Shown here piece by piece: positions 1-7,258 of a DNA stretch of 23,517 bases. How positions within the stretch are numbered: position 1 is the stretch's first letter; each line of letters opens with the position of its first letter. This stretch comes from Rickettsiales bacterium (GTDB lineage: Bacteria > Pseudomonadota > Alphaproteobacteria > Rickettsiales > UBA3002). Location of the stretch: contig CANEUT010000004.1 in NCBI GenBank assembly GCA_947441895.1, positions 1-23,517 of the forward strand, written 5' to 3'. The notes under the pieces were generated by a model that saw only the letters and a list, made by a program, of their open reading frames with translations, was not told where the DNA came from and made no database searches. A program made the translations under genes and the position numbers.

Positions 1-15
1 ATAGGAGAATGAATC

Positions 16-705
16 ATGGCTGAAGTAAAAACGAATCCAGCAACCAAAGCACCGGCAACACCTGCTGCGCAAGCAAGTACACAAACTGCACCAGCGAGTC
101 CACGGGTTGTGCCGGCGCAGGCACAGTCGGCACCCGCTCCCGATTTATCGACCCCAGAAGGTCGCGCGGCCTATCGCGCGCAGTTGCAAGCAGAACTTCG
201 TGCTTCGGAACAGAGAGAAGCGCAAGCAGCGCAAGATGGTGTGACTGCGGGCGCAAACGCTGCACAAGCGGGTCAAAACGCTGCACAAGCGGGACAAAAC
301 GCTGCACAAGCGGGTCAAAACGCTGCACAAGCGGGTCAAAACGCTGCACAAGCACAGGAAGATCAGCGGCGCGCACAGGAAGATGAGCAGCGCGCACAGG
401 AAGAGCTGCGCCGGGTACTGGAAGCGGCTTCACGTGCATTGGGCAGTGGCGCCACCCCGTCACCTGGTTCTAGCCCTTCCAATGGTTCATCATCGCGTAA
501 TGGTGGCAGCGCTCCATCTGGCAGCAGTGCCCCCAGAAGCAATTTTATTGACGAGCAAGTGAGTAATAATGGCGGCACACCCGGTATTGATATCAATATT
601 GCCGGTCTTGCGACGTCAGCAAAATATAACCCAACCAACCTTCCTGTGAGTTTGGCGATAGTGGCAAGCGGCTTGCCTAATAAACAGGCGCTGCAAATGG
701 CATAA
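16..705 (+). CDS. Low-complexity Ala/Gln-rich protein with heptad repeats, function unknown
   Basis: I do not recognise this 229-residue protein. ATG at 16 is preceded by AGGAG at 3-7, a good ribosome binding site. Residues 1-50 are rich in Ala, Pro, Thr and Gln with no signal peptide. Residues 82-109 are four copies of AAQAGQN followed by a partial copy. Residues about 114-140 are a charged helix (QED/RAQE pattern) likely to form a coiled coil. Residues 145-175 are a Ser/Gly/Pro linker. The last 50 residues are ordinary sequence and may be a small folded domain. It ends just before a strong terminator and converges on another repeat-rich gene. The architecture (disordered head, helical repeat, linker, short tail) is compatible with a structural or secreted protein, but nothing proves export. 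Certain as an ORF; function open. Confidence 0.75.
   Translation: MAEVKTNPATKAPATPAAQASTQTAPASPRVVPAQAQSAPAPDLSTPEGRAAYRAQLQAELRASEQREAQAAQDGVTAGANAAQAGQNAAQAGQNAAQAGQNAAQAGQNAAQAQEDQRRAQEDEQRAQEELRRVLEAASRALGSGATPSPGSSPSNGSSSRNGGSAPSGSSAPRSNFIDEQVSNNGGTPGIDINIAGLATSAKYNPTNLPVSLAIVASGLPNKQALQMA
259..354 (+). repeat. 21-bp tandem repeat, four full copies plus a partial one
   Basis: Units beginning gctgcacaagcgggtcaaaa lie at 259-279, 280-300, 301-321 and 322-342, with a partial unit at 343-354. The copies are nearly identical; the second has gga instead of ggt. Each unit encodes AAQAGQN, so copy-number change keeps the reading frame. The near-identity at the DNA level points to recent expansion. 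Confidence 0.95.
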
Positions 706-730
706 ATAACTAACCCTTCACCTTCACCAA

Positions 731-756
731 ACCTCGCCTTCGGGCGGGGTTTTTTT
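731..756 (+). terminator. Rho-independent terminator with UUCG loop
   Basis: acctcgcc (731-738) pairs with ggcggggt (743-750) around a ttcg tetraloop (739-742), and T continues to 756. The stem is 8 bp with one G-U pair. It lies 26 bp after the stop of the gene at 16-705. The T-run contains the stop codon of the convergent minus-strand gene. Read on the minus strand there is no comparable T-run, so it should work mainly for the plus-strand gene. Confidence 0.9.
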
Positions 757-2101
757 ATGCAGTGCGAATTCCGGCAGTAACGGTAGGGGCAGGAACAGTA
801 ACCGGACGTGGTGGTGAGGCAAGATTGCTAAGCGTGGCACCTCGGTCAACAGATGTTGCATCAGCAACTATGGTTGTGGCGGGTGCTGCTGCGGCTGCAA
901 CAGCAGTTGTGGGGGCAGCATTCGTCTGCGCAGTAGTTGGTGCTACGGGAGTGGTATTTGGCGCAGCGCTCGCTTGTTGGGCGCGGGCTGCAGCATCGGC
1001 GGCATCCATGGCAGCAAGTTCGGCCAATGCACGTTGAATTGCTTCTTGGCGATCATTTTCTGCTGCTTCGCGTTGGTGTGCCTCTTGCTGGCGTTGTTGT
1101 TCTTCTTGCTGGCGTTGTTCTTCTTCTTGCTGGCGTTGTTGTGCCTCTTGCTGGCGTTGTTGTTCTTCTTGCTGGCGTTGTTGTTCTTCTTGCTGGCGTT
1201 GTTGTTCTTCTTGCTGGCGTTGGTGTGCCTCTTGCTGGCGTTGGTGTGCCTCTTGCTGGCGTTGTTGTGTGGCGGCGAGGTTGGCTTCAGCAGTTTCAAT
1301 ACGTGTCAAAGACTGGCCAAAACCGTTTATGGCAGCGCGTATTTCAGGCTGGCTTCCCTCGGGGAGGCTCTCAAGAATGTTGCGCGAATTGGTCAATACG
1401 GTCGCTCCCGTTGATTGCACAAGCGCGGCCTTTGCCGGATCATTAGGGTTGGCCAAGTAATCGGCTTTGGCCAAATCGCAAGCTTCCTGATCTTCCTGGA
1501 ATTGACGCCATTGGTCGGGGGTGATCTCGCCACGCTCATACGCCTTTTGCATGGCTTCATACAAGGCTTTCTGCTTCTCTTCCAACGCATGCCAGGCATG
1601 GGCCAGTTCTTCCTGTGCGCGGCTTAGGGCTTCGGCTTCGGCTTCTTGGCTGGCGAAGGCTTTTTCGGTGGTAGACTCGGCGATGGCCAGTGCAATTTCG
1701 CCATCAAGGCTGCTTAATTCTTTTGCCGATCCGCTGCTAATTTTTGCCAGTAGCGCGGTGTAAGCAGGGTTTCTGGGGTCGAGCTCGCCCAGCTGCGCCA
1801 GCAGTTGCGCGCGTAATTCCTCAATGGCGGTGATGCTAACGCCCGATTCAGGCGTGGTGGGCTCTTGAAGGAGCTTTACCACCTGTTCAGTGGTAAGCGG
1901 GCGCTCTCTCGCTTCGGCTTTGGCTTCTTCCAGCCTCCGGTTAAGCTCTGGTATGATCGGCGTAAATTTTTCCAGCTTCTCGCCACCCCATGGGGTTTCG
2001 TTCAGCGCCGCTTGGAACATGCTGGCAAGATTGCCGCCACGACTATCGAACTTCTCCAATGCCGCATCGAATGCGGGATTCTTTGAATGCTCCTGTGCCA
2101 T
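755..2101 (-). CDS. Coiled-coil protein with QRQQE(E/A)(Q/H) heptads, function unknown
   Basis: This 448-residue protein is not recognised. ATG at 2101 is preferred over the GTG at 2107 because AGGG lies just upstream of it at normal spacing. Residues about 1-275 are acidic, mostly helical by composition and contain one Cys. Residues 280-342 are nine heptads of the type QRQQEEQ, which should make a long polar helix or coiled coil. The C-terminus (about 365-448) is Ala/Thr/Pro-rich and probably disordered. There is no signal peptide or membrane segment. The stop codon sits inside the T-run of the opposing gene's terminator. Its composition resembles its convergent neighbour (Ala/Gln rich, 21-bp repeats), so the two may belong together, for example as structural or secreted partners. 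That is inference. Confidence 0.75.
   Translation of the reverse strand: MAQEHSKNPAFDAALEKFDSRGGNLASMFQAALNETPWGGEKLEKFTPIIPELNRRLEEAKAEARERPLTTEQVVKLLQEPTTPESGVSITAIEELRAQLLAQLGELDPRNPAYTALLAKISSGSAKELSSLDGEIALAIAESTTEKAFASQEAEAEALSRAQEELAHAWHALEEKQKALYEAMQKAYERGEITPDQWRQFQEDQEACDLAKADYLANPNDPAKAALVQSTGATVLTNSRNILESLPEGSQPEIRAAINGFGQSLTRIETAEANLAATQQRQQEAHQRQQEAHQRQQEEQQRQQEEQQRQQEEQQRQQEAQQRQQEEEQRQQEEQQRQQEAHQREAAENDRQEAIQRALAELAAMDAADAAARAQQASAAPNTTPVAPTTAQTNAAPTTAVAAAAAPATTIVADATSVDRGATLSNLASPPRPVTVPAPTVTAGIRTA
1076..1264 (-). repeat. 21-bp tandem repeat, nine copies, in frame
   Basis: Nine consecutive 21-bp units encode QRQQEAH, QRQQEEQ, QRQQEAQ and QRQQEEE variants. Several units are identical at the DNA level (ttgctggcgttgttgttctt type on the plus strand). 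The array is read in frame on the minus strand, so changes in copy number would lengthen or shorten the helix without a frameshift. Confidence 0.95.
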
Positions 2102-2168
2102 AACCACCCTGTGCGTCTTTTTATTGTCGTTCGTTTTGGTTTGGTGACGATTGCTTGCCGAAGGTCAT

Positions 2169-2177
2169 TGTGGATAA
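2169..2177 (-). promoter_or_regulatory. Perfect DnaA box
   Basis: tgtggataa is the exact reverse complement of the consensus TTATCCACA. A second, one-mismatch box (ttacccaca) lies at 2203-2211 on the other strand. Both are in the divergent intergenic region and are followed by AT-rich sequence (about 2217-2270). Confidence 0.55.
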
Positions 2178-2202
2178 GTTCGCCTTCGTTCGGATGTATC
2201 TT

Positions 2203-2211
2203 TTACCCACA
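2203..2211 (+). promoter_or_regulatory. Near-consensus DnaA box
   Basis: ttacccaca differs from TTATCCACA at one position. It lies 26 bp from the perfect box and in the opposite orientation. On its own it would be weak evidence; its position beside the perfect box is what makes it worth marking. Confidence 0.35.
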
Positions 2212-2216
2212 GACGG

Positions 2217-2231
2217 TTAACAAATTCTTAA
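2217..2231 (+). promoter_or_regulatory. Full CtrA-type binding site, TTAA-N7-TTAA
   Basis: ttaacaaattcttaa matches the alphaproteobacterial CtrA full-site pattern exactly, with a 7-base spacer. It begins 6 bp after the second DnaA box. CtrA is the response regulator that controls cell-cycle and flagellar genes and, in Caulobacter, silences the origin. The site could govern either divergent gene. The pattern is AT-rich, so chance is possible. Confidence 0.5.
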
Positions 2232-2278
2232 AAAGCAGAATTTTTTTTCATCCATTTTTTGCATTGATTTCAAAGGGA

Positions 2279-2302
2279 AATTACCCGACATTTTAGGTAA
2301 TT
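2279..2302. promoter_or_regulatory. Inverted repeat, possible operator upstream of the phosphatase gene
   Basis: aattacc (2279-2285) and ggtaatt (2296-2302) are perfect inverted 7-mers separated by 10 bases. The spacing resembles a dimeric regulator site. It lies about 65 bp upstream of the phosphatase start. No regulator can be named from the sequence. Confidence 0.3.
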
Positions 2303-2331
2303 ATGCTGCGCCCGCACTGGCACTTGCTTAC

Positions 2332-2359
2332 TTGTATGTTCGTTGAATTGGCGTATATT
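2332..2359 (+). promoter_or_regulatory. Candidate promoter for the phosphatase gene
   Basis: ttgtat (2332-2337) and tatatt (2354-2359), 16 bp apart, resemble -35 and -10 boxes. The expected start of transcription, about 7 bases after the -10, falls on or next to ATG 2367. This fits the absence of a ribosome binding site and suggests a leaderless mRNA. Confidence 0.35.
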
Positions 2360-2366
2360 GATCGCC

Positions 2367-3443
2367 ATGAAACAAGAAATTTCAGCGATTGTAGAAGAAA
2401 CAGAGGTTACTCAACCGACAGATGAGGGGGCAAAATCCGATTTATCGGGCGAGCTTTATGCCGCGCTTGATTTGGGCACGAATAACTGCCGGTTGCTTAT
2501 TGCCCGGCCCAGTTTTCAGCAGCACACCCAGCACAAAACCCTGAAGGTGGTCGATAGCTATTCGCGCATTGTGCGTTTGGGCGAGGGGGTGAGCGAAACC
2601 GGTAAATTGTCGGAAGAAGCCATGCGCCGCACCATGAAGGCGCTCTCTACCTGCAAACAAAAATTGAATCGTTATGGCATTGCCAAATATCGCTTTGTGG
2701 CCACCGAAGCCTGCCGTCGCGCCAGTAATGCCGAGGTGTTTTTGAATCGCGTGCGCGATGATTTTGGCCTGACAATTGATATTATCAGCAACGAAGAAGA
2801 AGCGCGGCTGGCATTTCTGGGCTGCTCATCGCTGCTGGTGAAAGATACGCGCTATGCGCTGGCGTTTGATATTGGCGGCGGCTCCACCGAGTTCATGTGG
2901 GTAAAAATTGACCCCGAACAACCACTGAATTCGCACAAGCGCCATCTCATTCAAGATTGGTTGAGCCTGCCGTATGGCGTGATGAATATGAGCGAGCAGT
3001 TCGGCGGCCCGGCTTTCACCGAAATGTATTTCGAGGAAATCGTCGCCAAAATTTCGGGCCTGCTGGCACCCATGGAGCGCGAAAATCAAATTGCCAACCG
3101 CATGTGGAAAGAAGATGTGCAGATGCTTTCCACCAGCGGCACGGTGACAACGCTTGCCGCCATTCACCTCGATTTGCCGCATTACGACCGCAGCAAAATT
3201 GATGGTATCAAGCTCTCCATTTCCGATATTCGCGGTGCCACCCAAACCCTCATGCGCATGTCGCCCAGTCAGCGGGCGGCACATCCGTGCATTGGTTCGG
3301 CCCGCACCGATTTCATTTTAAGTGGCTGCGCCATTTTCGAGGCCATCGCCCGCACCTTCCCCATTGATAAAATTACCATCGCCGATCGTGGCGTGCGTGA
3401 GGGGATTATTGTGAGCCTGATGCGCGAAGTGTTGCCGGTTTAG
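2367..3443 (+). CDS. Ppx/GppA family phosphatase (exopolyphosphatase/pppGpp phosphohydrolase-like)
   Basis: This 358-residue protein belongs to the actin/ASKHA-fold phosphatases that remove terminal phosphate from polyphosphate or pppGpp. Phosphate-binding motif DLGTNNCRLLI is at about residues 35-45 and the second, DIGGGSTEF, at about 168-176. ATEACRRASN, LPYGV and STSGTVTTLAA are further family signatures. The length matches the short alphaproteobacterial form without the C-terminal HD-like domain found in the 500-residue enterobacterial enzymes. ATG 2367 is chosen because the family's first strand follows soon after; a TTG at 2343 would add eight unsupported residues. No Shine-Dalgarno is visible. 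rlmE begins 17 bp downstream, an arrangement common in Alphaproteobacteria. Whether the substrate is polyphosphate, pppGpp or both cannot be told. Confidence 0.93.
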   Translation: MKQEISAIVEETEVTQPTDEGAKSDLSGELYAALDLGTNNCRLLIARPSFQQHTQHKTLKVVDSYSRIVRLGEGVSETGKLSEEAMRRTMKALSTCKQKLNRYGIAKYRFVATEACRRASNAEVFLNRVRDDFGLTIDIISNEEEARLAFLGCSSLLVKDTRYALAFDIGGGSTEFMWVKIDPEQPLNSHKRHLIQDWLSLPYGVMNMSEQFGGPAFTEMYFEEIVAKISGLLAPMERENQIANRMWKEDVQMLSTSGTVTTLAAIHLDLPHYDRSKIDGIKLSISDIRGATQTLMRMSPSQRAAHPCIGSARTDFILSGCAIFEAIARTFPIDKITIADRGVREGIIVSLMREVLPV

Positions 3444-3460
3444 GTAGTGTGGGTAGTCAT

Positions 3461-4141
3461 ATGGGCGATAAAAAGAAAACCGATAAAAGCAGCCGCAGTT
3501 TAACCGTGCGGGTGAAAACAGCCAAAAAACGCAGCAATTCCAGTGTGCGCTGGCTGCAGCGTCAGCTGAATGATCCCTATGTGGTGAAAGCCAAGCAAGA
3601 TGGCTATCGCAGCCGCGCGGCCTTTAAAATTGTCGAGCTGGATGAGAAATTTGGCCTGCTGAAGCCCGGCATGAAAGTGGTTGATTTGGGCTGTGCGCCC
3701 GGTGGTTGGTCGCAAGTGGCGGTAGAAAAAGTGGGGCCAAAAGGCCGCGTGGTGGGGTGTGATTTGCTGGAGGTCGACCCCGTGCCCGGCGCCACCCTCA
3801 TTGTGCAGGATTTCCTCGCCGAAGAAGCACCCGACGTGATGAAGGGGCTGCTGGGCGGTCAGGCCAATTTGGTGATGAGTGATTTGGCCAGCAACACCAC
3901 CGGTCATGGCCCGACCGATCATATTCGCATTATTCACCTCTGCGAACTGGCCTATCAATTCGCCACTGAAGTGCTGGCACCCGGTGGCGCCTTCGTGTGC
4001 AAAGTGCGCCAAGGCGGCACCGAGCGCGAATTGCTGAAGCTGATGCAGAAAGATTTTACCACCGTGAAGCACGCCAAGCCCGATGCCAGCCGCAAAGACT
4101 CCGCCGAAAGCTATGTGGTAGCCATGGGGTTTAAGGGTTAG
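3461..4141 (+). CDS. rlmE: 23S rRNA 2'-O-ribose methyltransferase RlmE (RrmJ/FtsJ)
   Basis: RlmE methylates U2552 (E. coli numbering) of 23S rRNA in the 50S subunit, using S-adenosylmethionine. The 226-residue protein has the SAM-binding motif DLGCAPGGWSQ at 75-85 and the family catalytic tetrad K56 (in AAFKIVEL), D141 (in VMSDLAS), K181 (in FVCKV) and E216 (in SAESYVVA). A Lys/Arg-rich N-terminal tail of about 30 residues probably contacts RNA. ATG 3461 gives the normal family N-terminus; an in-frame GTG at 3449 adds four residues of no known value. It lies 17 bp after the phosphatase gene and is probably co-transcribed with it. Confidence 0.96.
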   Translation: MGDKKKTDKSSRSLTVRVKTAKKRSNSSVRWLQRQLNDPYVVKAKQDGYRSRAAFKIVELDEKFGLLKPGMKVVDLGCAPGGWSQVAVEKVGPKGRVVGCDLLEVDPVPGATLIVQDFLAEEAPDVMKGLLGGQANLVMSDLASNTTGHGPTDHIRIIHLCELAYQFATEVLAPGGAFVCKVRQGGTERELLKLMQKDFTTVKHAKPDASRKDSAESYVVAMGFKG

Positions 4142-4194
4142 TTGACAATTGCTCGCGCCCATGCAATCAAGCGCTGCAATCTGACGCGTAACGC

Positions 4195-4261
4195 GTCATC
4201 CTGAGTGAAACGAAGGATCTCCGTCATGTGGCATGAGATCCTTCGCGTTGCTGAGGATGAC
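4195..4261. repeat. Palindromic dispersed repeat (gtcatcctgag... type)
   Basis: Two 26-base arms, 4195-4220 (gtcatcctgagtgaaacgaa...) and 4236-4261 (...gctgaggatgac), are imperfect inverted repeats around a 15-base spacer. The outer 8 and inner 10 bases pair well; the middle is mismatched. The arms resemble a short palindromic repeat that I recall from intergenic regions of many unrelated bacteria. It lies in the 137-bp gap between rlmE and guaB and ends 17 bp before the guaB start, so a hairpin would form in the guaB leader. Any effect on guaB expression is inference. Confidence 0.8.
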
Positions 4262-4278
4262 ATAGAAAAGAGATTGCC

Positions 4279-5748
4279 ATGGCTTCTGAAACGGATTTCC
4301 CCCTCGCGTTAACGTTCGATGATGTGCTGCTGACGCCGGCATCCTCCATTCTTGTGCCCAAAGATGCCGATACGCGCACACGACTGACGCGCGATATTGA
4401 GCTTGGCATTCCCCTCATGTCGGCGGCGATGGACACCGTTACCGAAAGCGCATTGGCAATTGCCATGGCGCAGCATGGCGGCATTGGCACCATTCACAAA
4501 AATATGGAACTTGCAGCCCAGGCCGACGAGGTGCGTAAGGTAAAAAAATTCGAATCGGGCATGGTCATCAACCCCGTTACCATCAGCCCCAACGACACGC
4601 TGGCCGATGCCTACAGGCTTATGGATTTACACCGTATTTCCGGGTTCCCAGTGGTTGAGAAGAATGGTAAACTGGTCGGTATACTTACCAACCGCGACGT
4701 GCGTTTTGCTTCTGACCCCAAACAATCCATCGCCGATTTGATGACCCGCGAGGTGATTACGGTGAAGGAGGGGATTACCAAAGAAGAGGCGAAGAAATTG
4801 CTGCACCAGCACCGCATCGAAAAGCTGTTGGTGGTTGATAGCCAGTTCCGCTGCATTGGGCTGATGACCGTAAAAGATATCGAGAAGGCGCAGAAATATC
4901 CGCTTGCCGCAAAAGATGGCCGTGGTCGTCTACGTGTGGCGGCCGCCACTGGCACTGGTAAGGAAGGCATTGCCCGCGCCGAGGCATTGATTGCCGCCGA
5001 GGTGGATGTGGTGGTGGTGGATACTGCTCATGGCCATAGCAAAGGCGTGATCGATACCGTGGCTGAAATTAAAAAACTGCACCCGCATCAGGCCGTCATC
5101 GCCGGTAACATCGCCACCGGTGAAGCGGCGGAAGCCCTCATTAAAGCCGGTGCCGATGCGGTGAAAGTGGGCATTGGCCCCGGCAGCATTTGCACCACGC
5201 GTATGGTGGCTGGCGTTGGCGTTCCCCAGCTTTCCGCCATTATGGATGTGCGCCGCGTGACGGAGAAAAAAAATATTCCACTCATTGCCGATGGCGGCAT
5301 TAAATTCAGTGGCGACTTTGCCAAAGCCATTGCCGCCGGTGCAGAGGTGGCCATGTTGGGGTCGCTATTCGCGGGCACGGAAGAAGCGCCGGGCGAGGTG
5401 ATTTTATTCCAGGGCCGCAGCTACAAAACCTATCGCGGCATGGGCAGCGTGGGCGCCATGGCCCGTGGTTCGGCGGACCGTTATTTCCAAGCGGAAGTGA
5501 CCGAAGCGCTGAAGCTGGTGCCCGAAGGGGTGGAAGGCCGTGTGCCCTATAAAGGAACGGTGGCAGGGGTCATTCACCAGCTGGTGGGCGGGCTGAAAGC
5601 GGCCATGGGCTACACCGGCAATGCCACTGTGGGCGAAATGCGCAAAAACTGCAAATTCGTACGCATGACGGGGGCAGGCCTGCGCGAAAGCCACGCCCAT
5701 GACATCACCATCACCCGCGAGTCACCCAACTATCGGGTGGAGAGCTAG
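4279..5748 (+). CDS. guaB: Inosine-5'-monophosphate dehydrogenase
   Basis: GuaB oxidises IMP to XMP with NAD+, the committed step of guanine nucleotide synthesis in the cytoplasm. The 489-residue length is standard. The N-terminus LTFDDVLLTP is the family hallmark. Two CBS domains occupy about residues 95-205. The catalytic loop GIGPGSICTTR places the nucleophile at C305. LIADGGI (335-341), MLGSLFAGTEE and YKTYRGMGSVGAM follow, and the flap EGRVPYKG contains R421. All key residues are present. ATG 4279 is preceded by a weak AAGAGA. It follows rlmE after a palindromic repeat, so it may have its own promoter; a TTGACA at 4142-4147 has no convincing -10 partner. Confidence 0.98.
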   Translation: MASETDFPLALTFDDVLLTPASSILVPKDADTRTRLTRDIELGIPLMSAAMDTVTESALAIAMAQHGGIGTIHKNMELAAQADEVRKVKKFESGMVINPVTISPNDTLADAYRLMDLHRISGFPVVEKNGKLVGILTNRDVRFASDPKQSIADLMTREVITVKEGITKEEAKKLLHQHRIEKLLVVDSQFRCIGLMTVKDIEKAQKYPLAAKDGRGRLRVAAATGTGKEGIARAEALIAAEVDVVVVDTAHGHSKGVIDTVAEIKKLHPHQAVIAGNIATGEAAEALIKAGADAVKVGIGPGSICTTRMVAGVGVPQLSAIMDVRRVTEKKNIPLIADGGIKFSGDFAKAIAAGAEVAMLGSLFAGTEEAPGEVILFQGRSYKTYRGMGSVGAMARGSADRYFQAEVTEALKLVPEGVEGRVPYKGTVAGVIHQLVGGLKAAMGYTGNATVGEMRKNCKFVRMTGAGLRESHAHDITITRESPNYRVES

Positions 5749-5831
5749 ATTTTAGATAGGTTTTTGGCGGTTTGGCGTTGCATTGCGTGCGTCTGCGGGT
5801 TACATGCTACGCATATCATCTAAGGATATCC

Positions 5832-7178
5832 ATGCACGACGCTGCCCGTATTCAAGCCGCCATCGAAATGATGGAACATATCCAGTCCGTGTGGGCGGCG
5901 GATCGGCGTGCGCCGGTGGATGCTTTATTTGCCGATTACTTCAAACAGCGCCGCTATATTGGCAGCAAAGACCGCGGCGCGGTTTCCGATCTCGTCTATT
6001 TTGTGCTGCGCCATGGCGCCACCATTGAATGGCATATTGAACAATCGGACCGCAAAACCACGCCACGTTTGGTGGTCATGGTGGGGTTGTTATTTTTCAG
6101 CACCGCCGACCACGCGCCGCTGACGCGGGAAGACATTATTGCAGCATTCAATGGTGCGCAATACGCACCCAAACCCTTAACCGACCCCGAACATAAATTG
6201 CTCACCCGCTGCGAAGCGCGTGAATTTATGCCACCGGGCATGCCACCTGCCGCGCGCTATAACTACCCCGATTGGATGGAAGGCCGGCTGAAAGAATCCT
6301 TCGGGGTGGAACTGCCCATCGCCATGGAAGCGCTGAACCAGCAAGCGCCCATTGATTTGCGCGCCAATCTTTTGAAATGCCGCGACCGTTCCGACCTTAT
6401 TTTAGCGCTCGACAAAGATGGCTATTTTGGCGTGGCGACCGAGCTTTCACCCATTGGGGTGCGCCTTAAAAAACGTTTGGCGGCCTTTAACACCCAAGCC
6501 TTCAAAGATGGCATGTACGAGGTGCAAGACGAAGGCAGCCAAATTGCTGCGCTGTTGGTTGCAGCAAAACCGGGTCAGAAGGTGATTGATTTTTGCGCCG
6601 GTGCGGGTGGAAAAACCTTGGCGATTGCCGCCACTATGCACAATAAAGGGCGCCTTCTGGCGTGGGACACCTCGGAAAAACGTTTAGGTCAAATGGCCAA
6701 GCGCTTGGCGCGGGCTGGTGTTTCTAACGTGCAAACCCATGTGCTGAAAACCGAGGCCGACCCGTTTTTAAAGCGTCATGTGGGCACGGCCGATTGGGTG
6801 CTGATCGACGCGCCATGTTCGGGTTCGGGCACCTGGCGGCGCAACCCCGACCTTAAATGGCGCTTCAGCCCCGAAGATTTGCAAGAGCTTAAATTAGTGC
6901 AGGCGCGCATTCTGAAACAGGCCGCCCGCCTTGTAAAACCGGGTGGAAGACTGGTTTACGTGACCTGTTCCATCTTCATGGACGAGAATTTTCATCAGGT
7001 TAAACAATTCCTTGGGGGTAACCCGAATTTCCGGGTTGAAGCACCTGATAAACTGTGGAATAACCTGCTTGTCGCACGCGATGGCGTTGATGCCAGCCTC
7101 GTGCTCAGCCCGCACAAAGACGGGACTGACGGTTTCTTCGCAGCCGTTCTCGTGAAAGATGCAGCCACGGCCCTTTAA
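5832..7178 (+). CDS. RsmB/NOP-family RNA (cytosine-5) methyltransferase
   Basis: This 448-residue SAM-dependent enzyme probably methylates a cytosine in rRNA. ATG 5832 is chosen because AAGGA lies 5 bases upstream; the longer reading frame from 5772 lacks such a site. The N-terminal part is an RsmB-like helical region. The Rossmann domain has motif I FCAGAGGKT (254-262), motif IV DAPCSGSGT (326-334, C329, product release) and motif VI VTCS with the nucleophile C379. The gene is a common neighbour of guaB in Alphaproteobacteria. It could be the RsmB orthologue (m5C967 of 16S rRNA) or a paralogue; the sequence alone does not settle this. Confidence 0.93.
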   Translation: MHDAARIQAAIEMMEHIQSVWAADRRAPVDALFADYFKQRRYIGSKDRGAVSDLVYFVLRHGATIEWHIEQSDRKTTPRLVVMVGLLFFSTADHAPLTREDIIAAFNGAQYAPKPLTDPEHKLLTRCEAREFMPPGMPPAARYNYPDWMEGRLKESFGVELPIAMEALNQQAPIDLRANLLKCRDRSDLILALDKDGYFGVATELSPIGVRLKKRLAAFNTQAFKDGMYEVQDEGSQIAALLVAAKPGQKVIDFCAGAGGKTLAIAATMHNKGRLLAWDTSEKRLGQMAKRLARAGVSNVQTHVLKTEADPFLKRHVGTADWVLIDAPCSGSGTWRRNPDLKWRFSPEDLQELKLVQARILKQAARLVKPGGRLVYVTCSIFMDENFHQVKQFLGGNPNFRVEAPDKLWNNLLVARDGVDASLVLSPHKDGTDGFFAAVLVKDAATAL

Positions 7179-7258
7179 GGGCAATAATCTTGGCACTATG
7201 AGTGCTTGTAGGTTCTGGCATATCCTCACGAATCGGACAGAACTTGGGAGACGAGCAT

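Noticed and set aside
259..354. Possible CRISPR array (also 1076-1264)
   Set aside because: The units are 21 bp, contiguous without spacers and in frame within coding sequence.
14..638. Minus-strand reading frames opposite the first gene
   Set aside because: They mirror the AAQAGQN repeat, lack ribosome binding sites and have no family motifs.
974..1414. Plus-strand reading frame with LLALLFFLLALL repeats resembling a membrane protein
   Set aside because: It is the complement of the QRQQE heptad array of the minus-strand gene; the hydrophobic pattern follows from reading that repeat backwards.
4142..4170. TTGACA as the -35 of a guaB promoter
   Set aside because: No acceptable -10 hexamer occurs 16-18 bp downstream.
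4196..4493. Minus-strand short proteins over the guaB leader (VILSNAKDL-like)
   Set aside because: They are translations of the palindromic repeat and the antisense of guaB.
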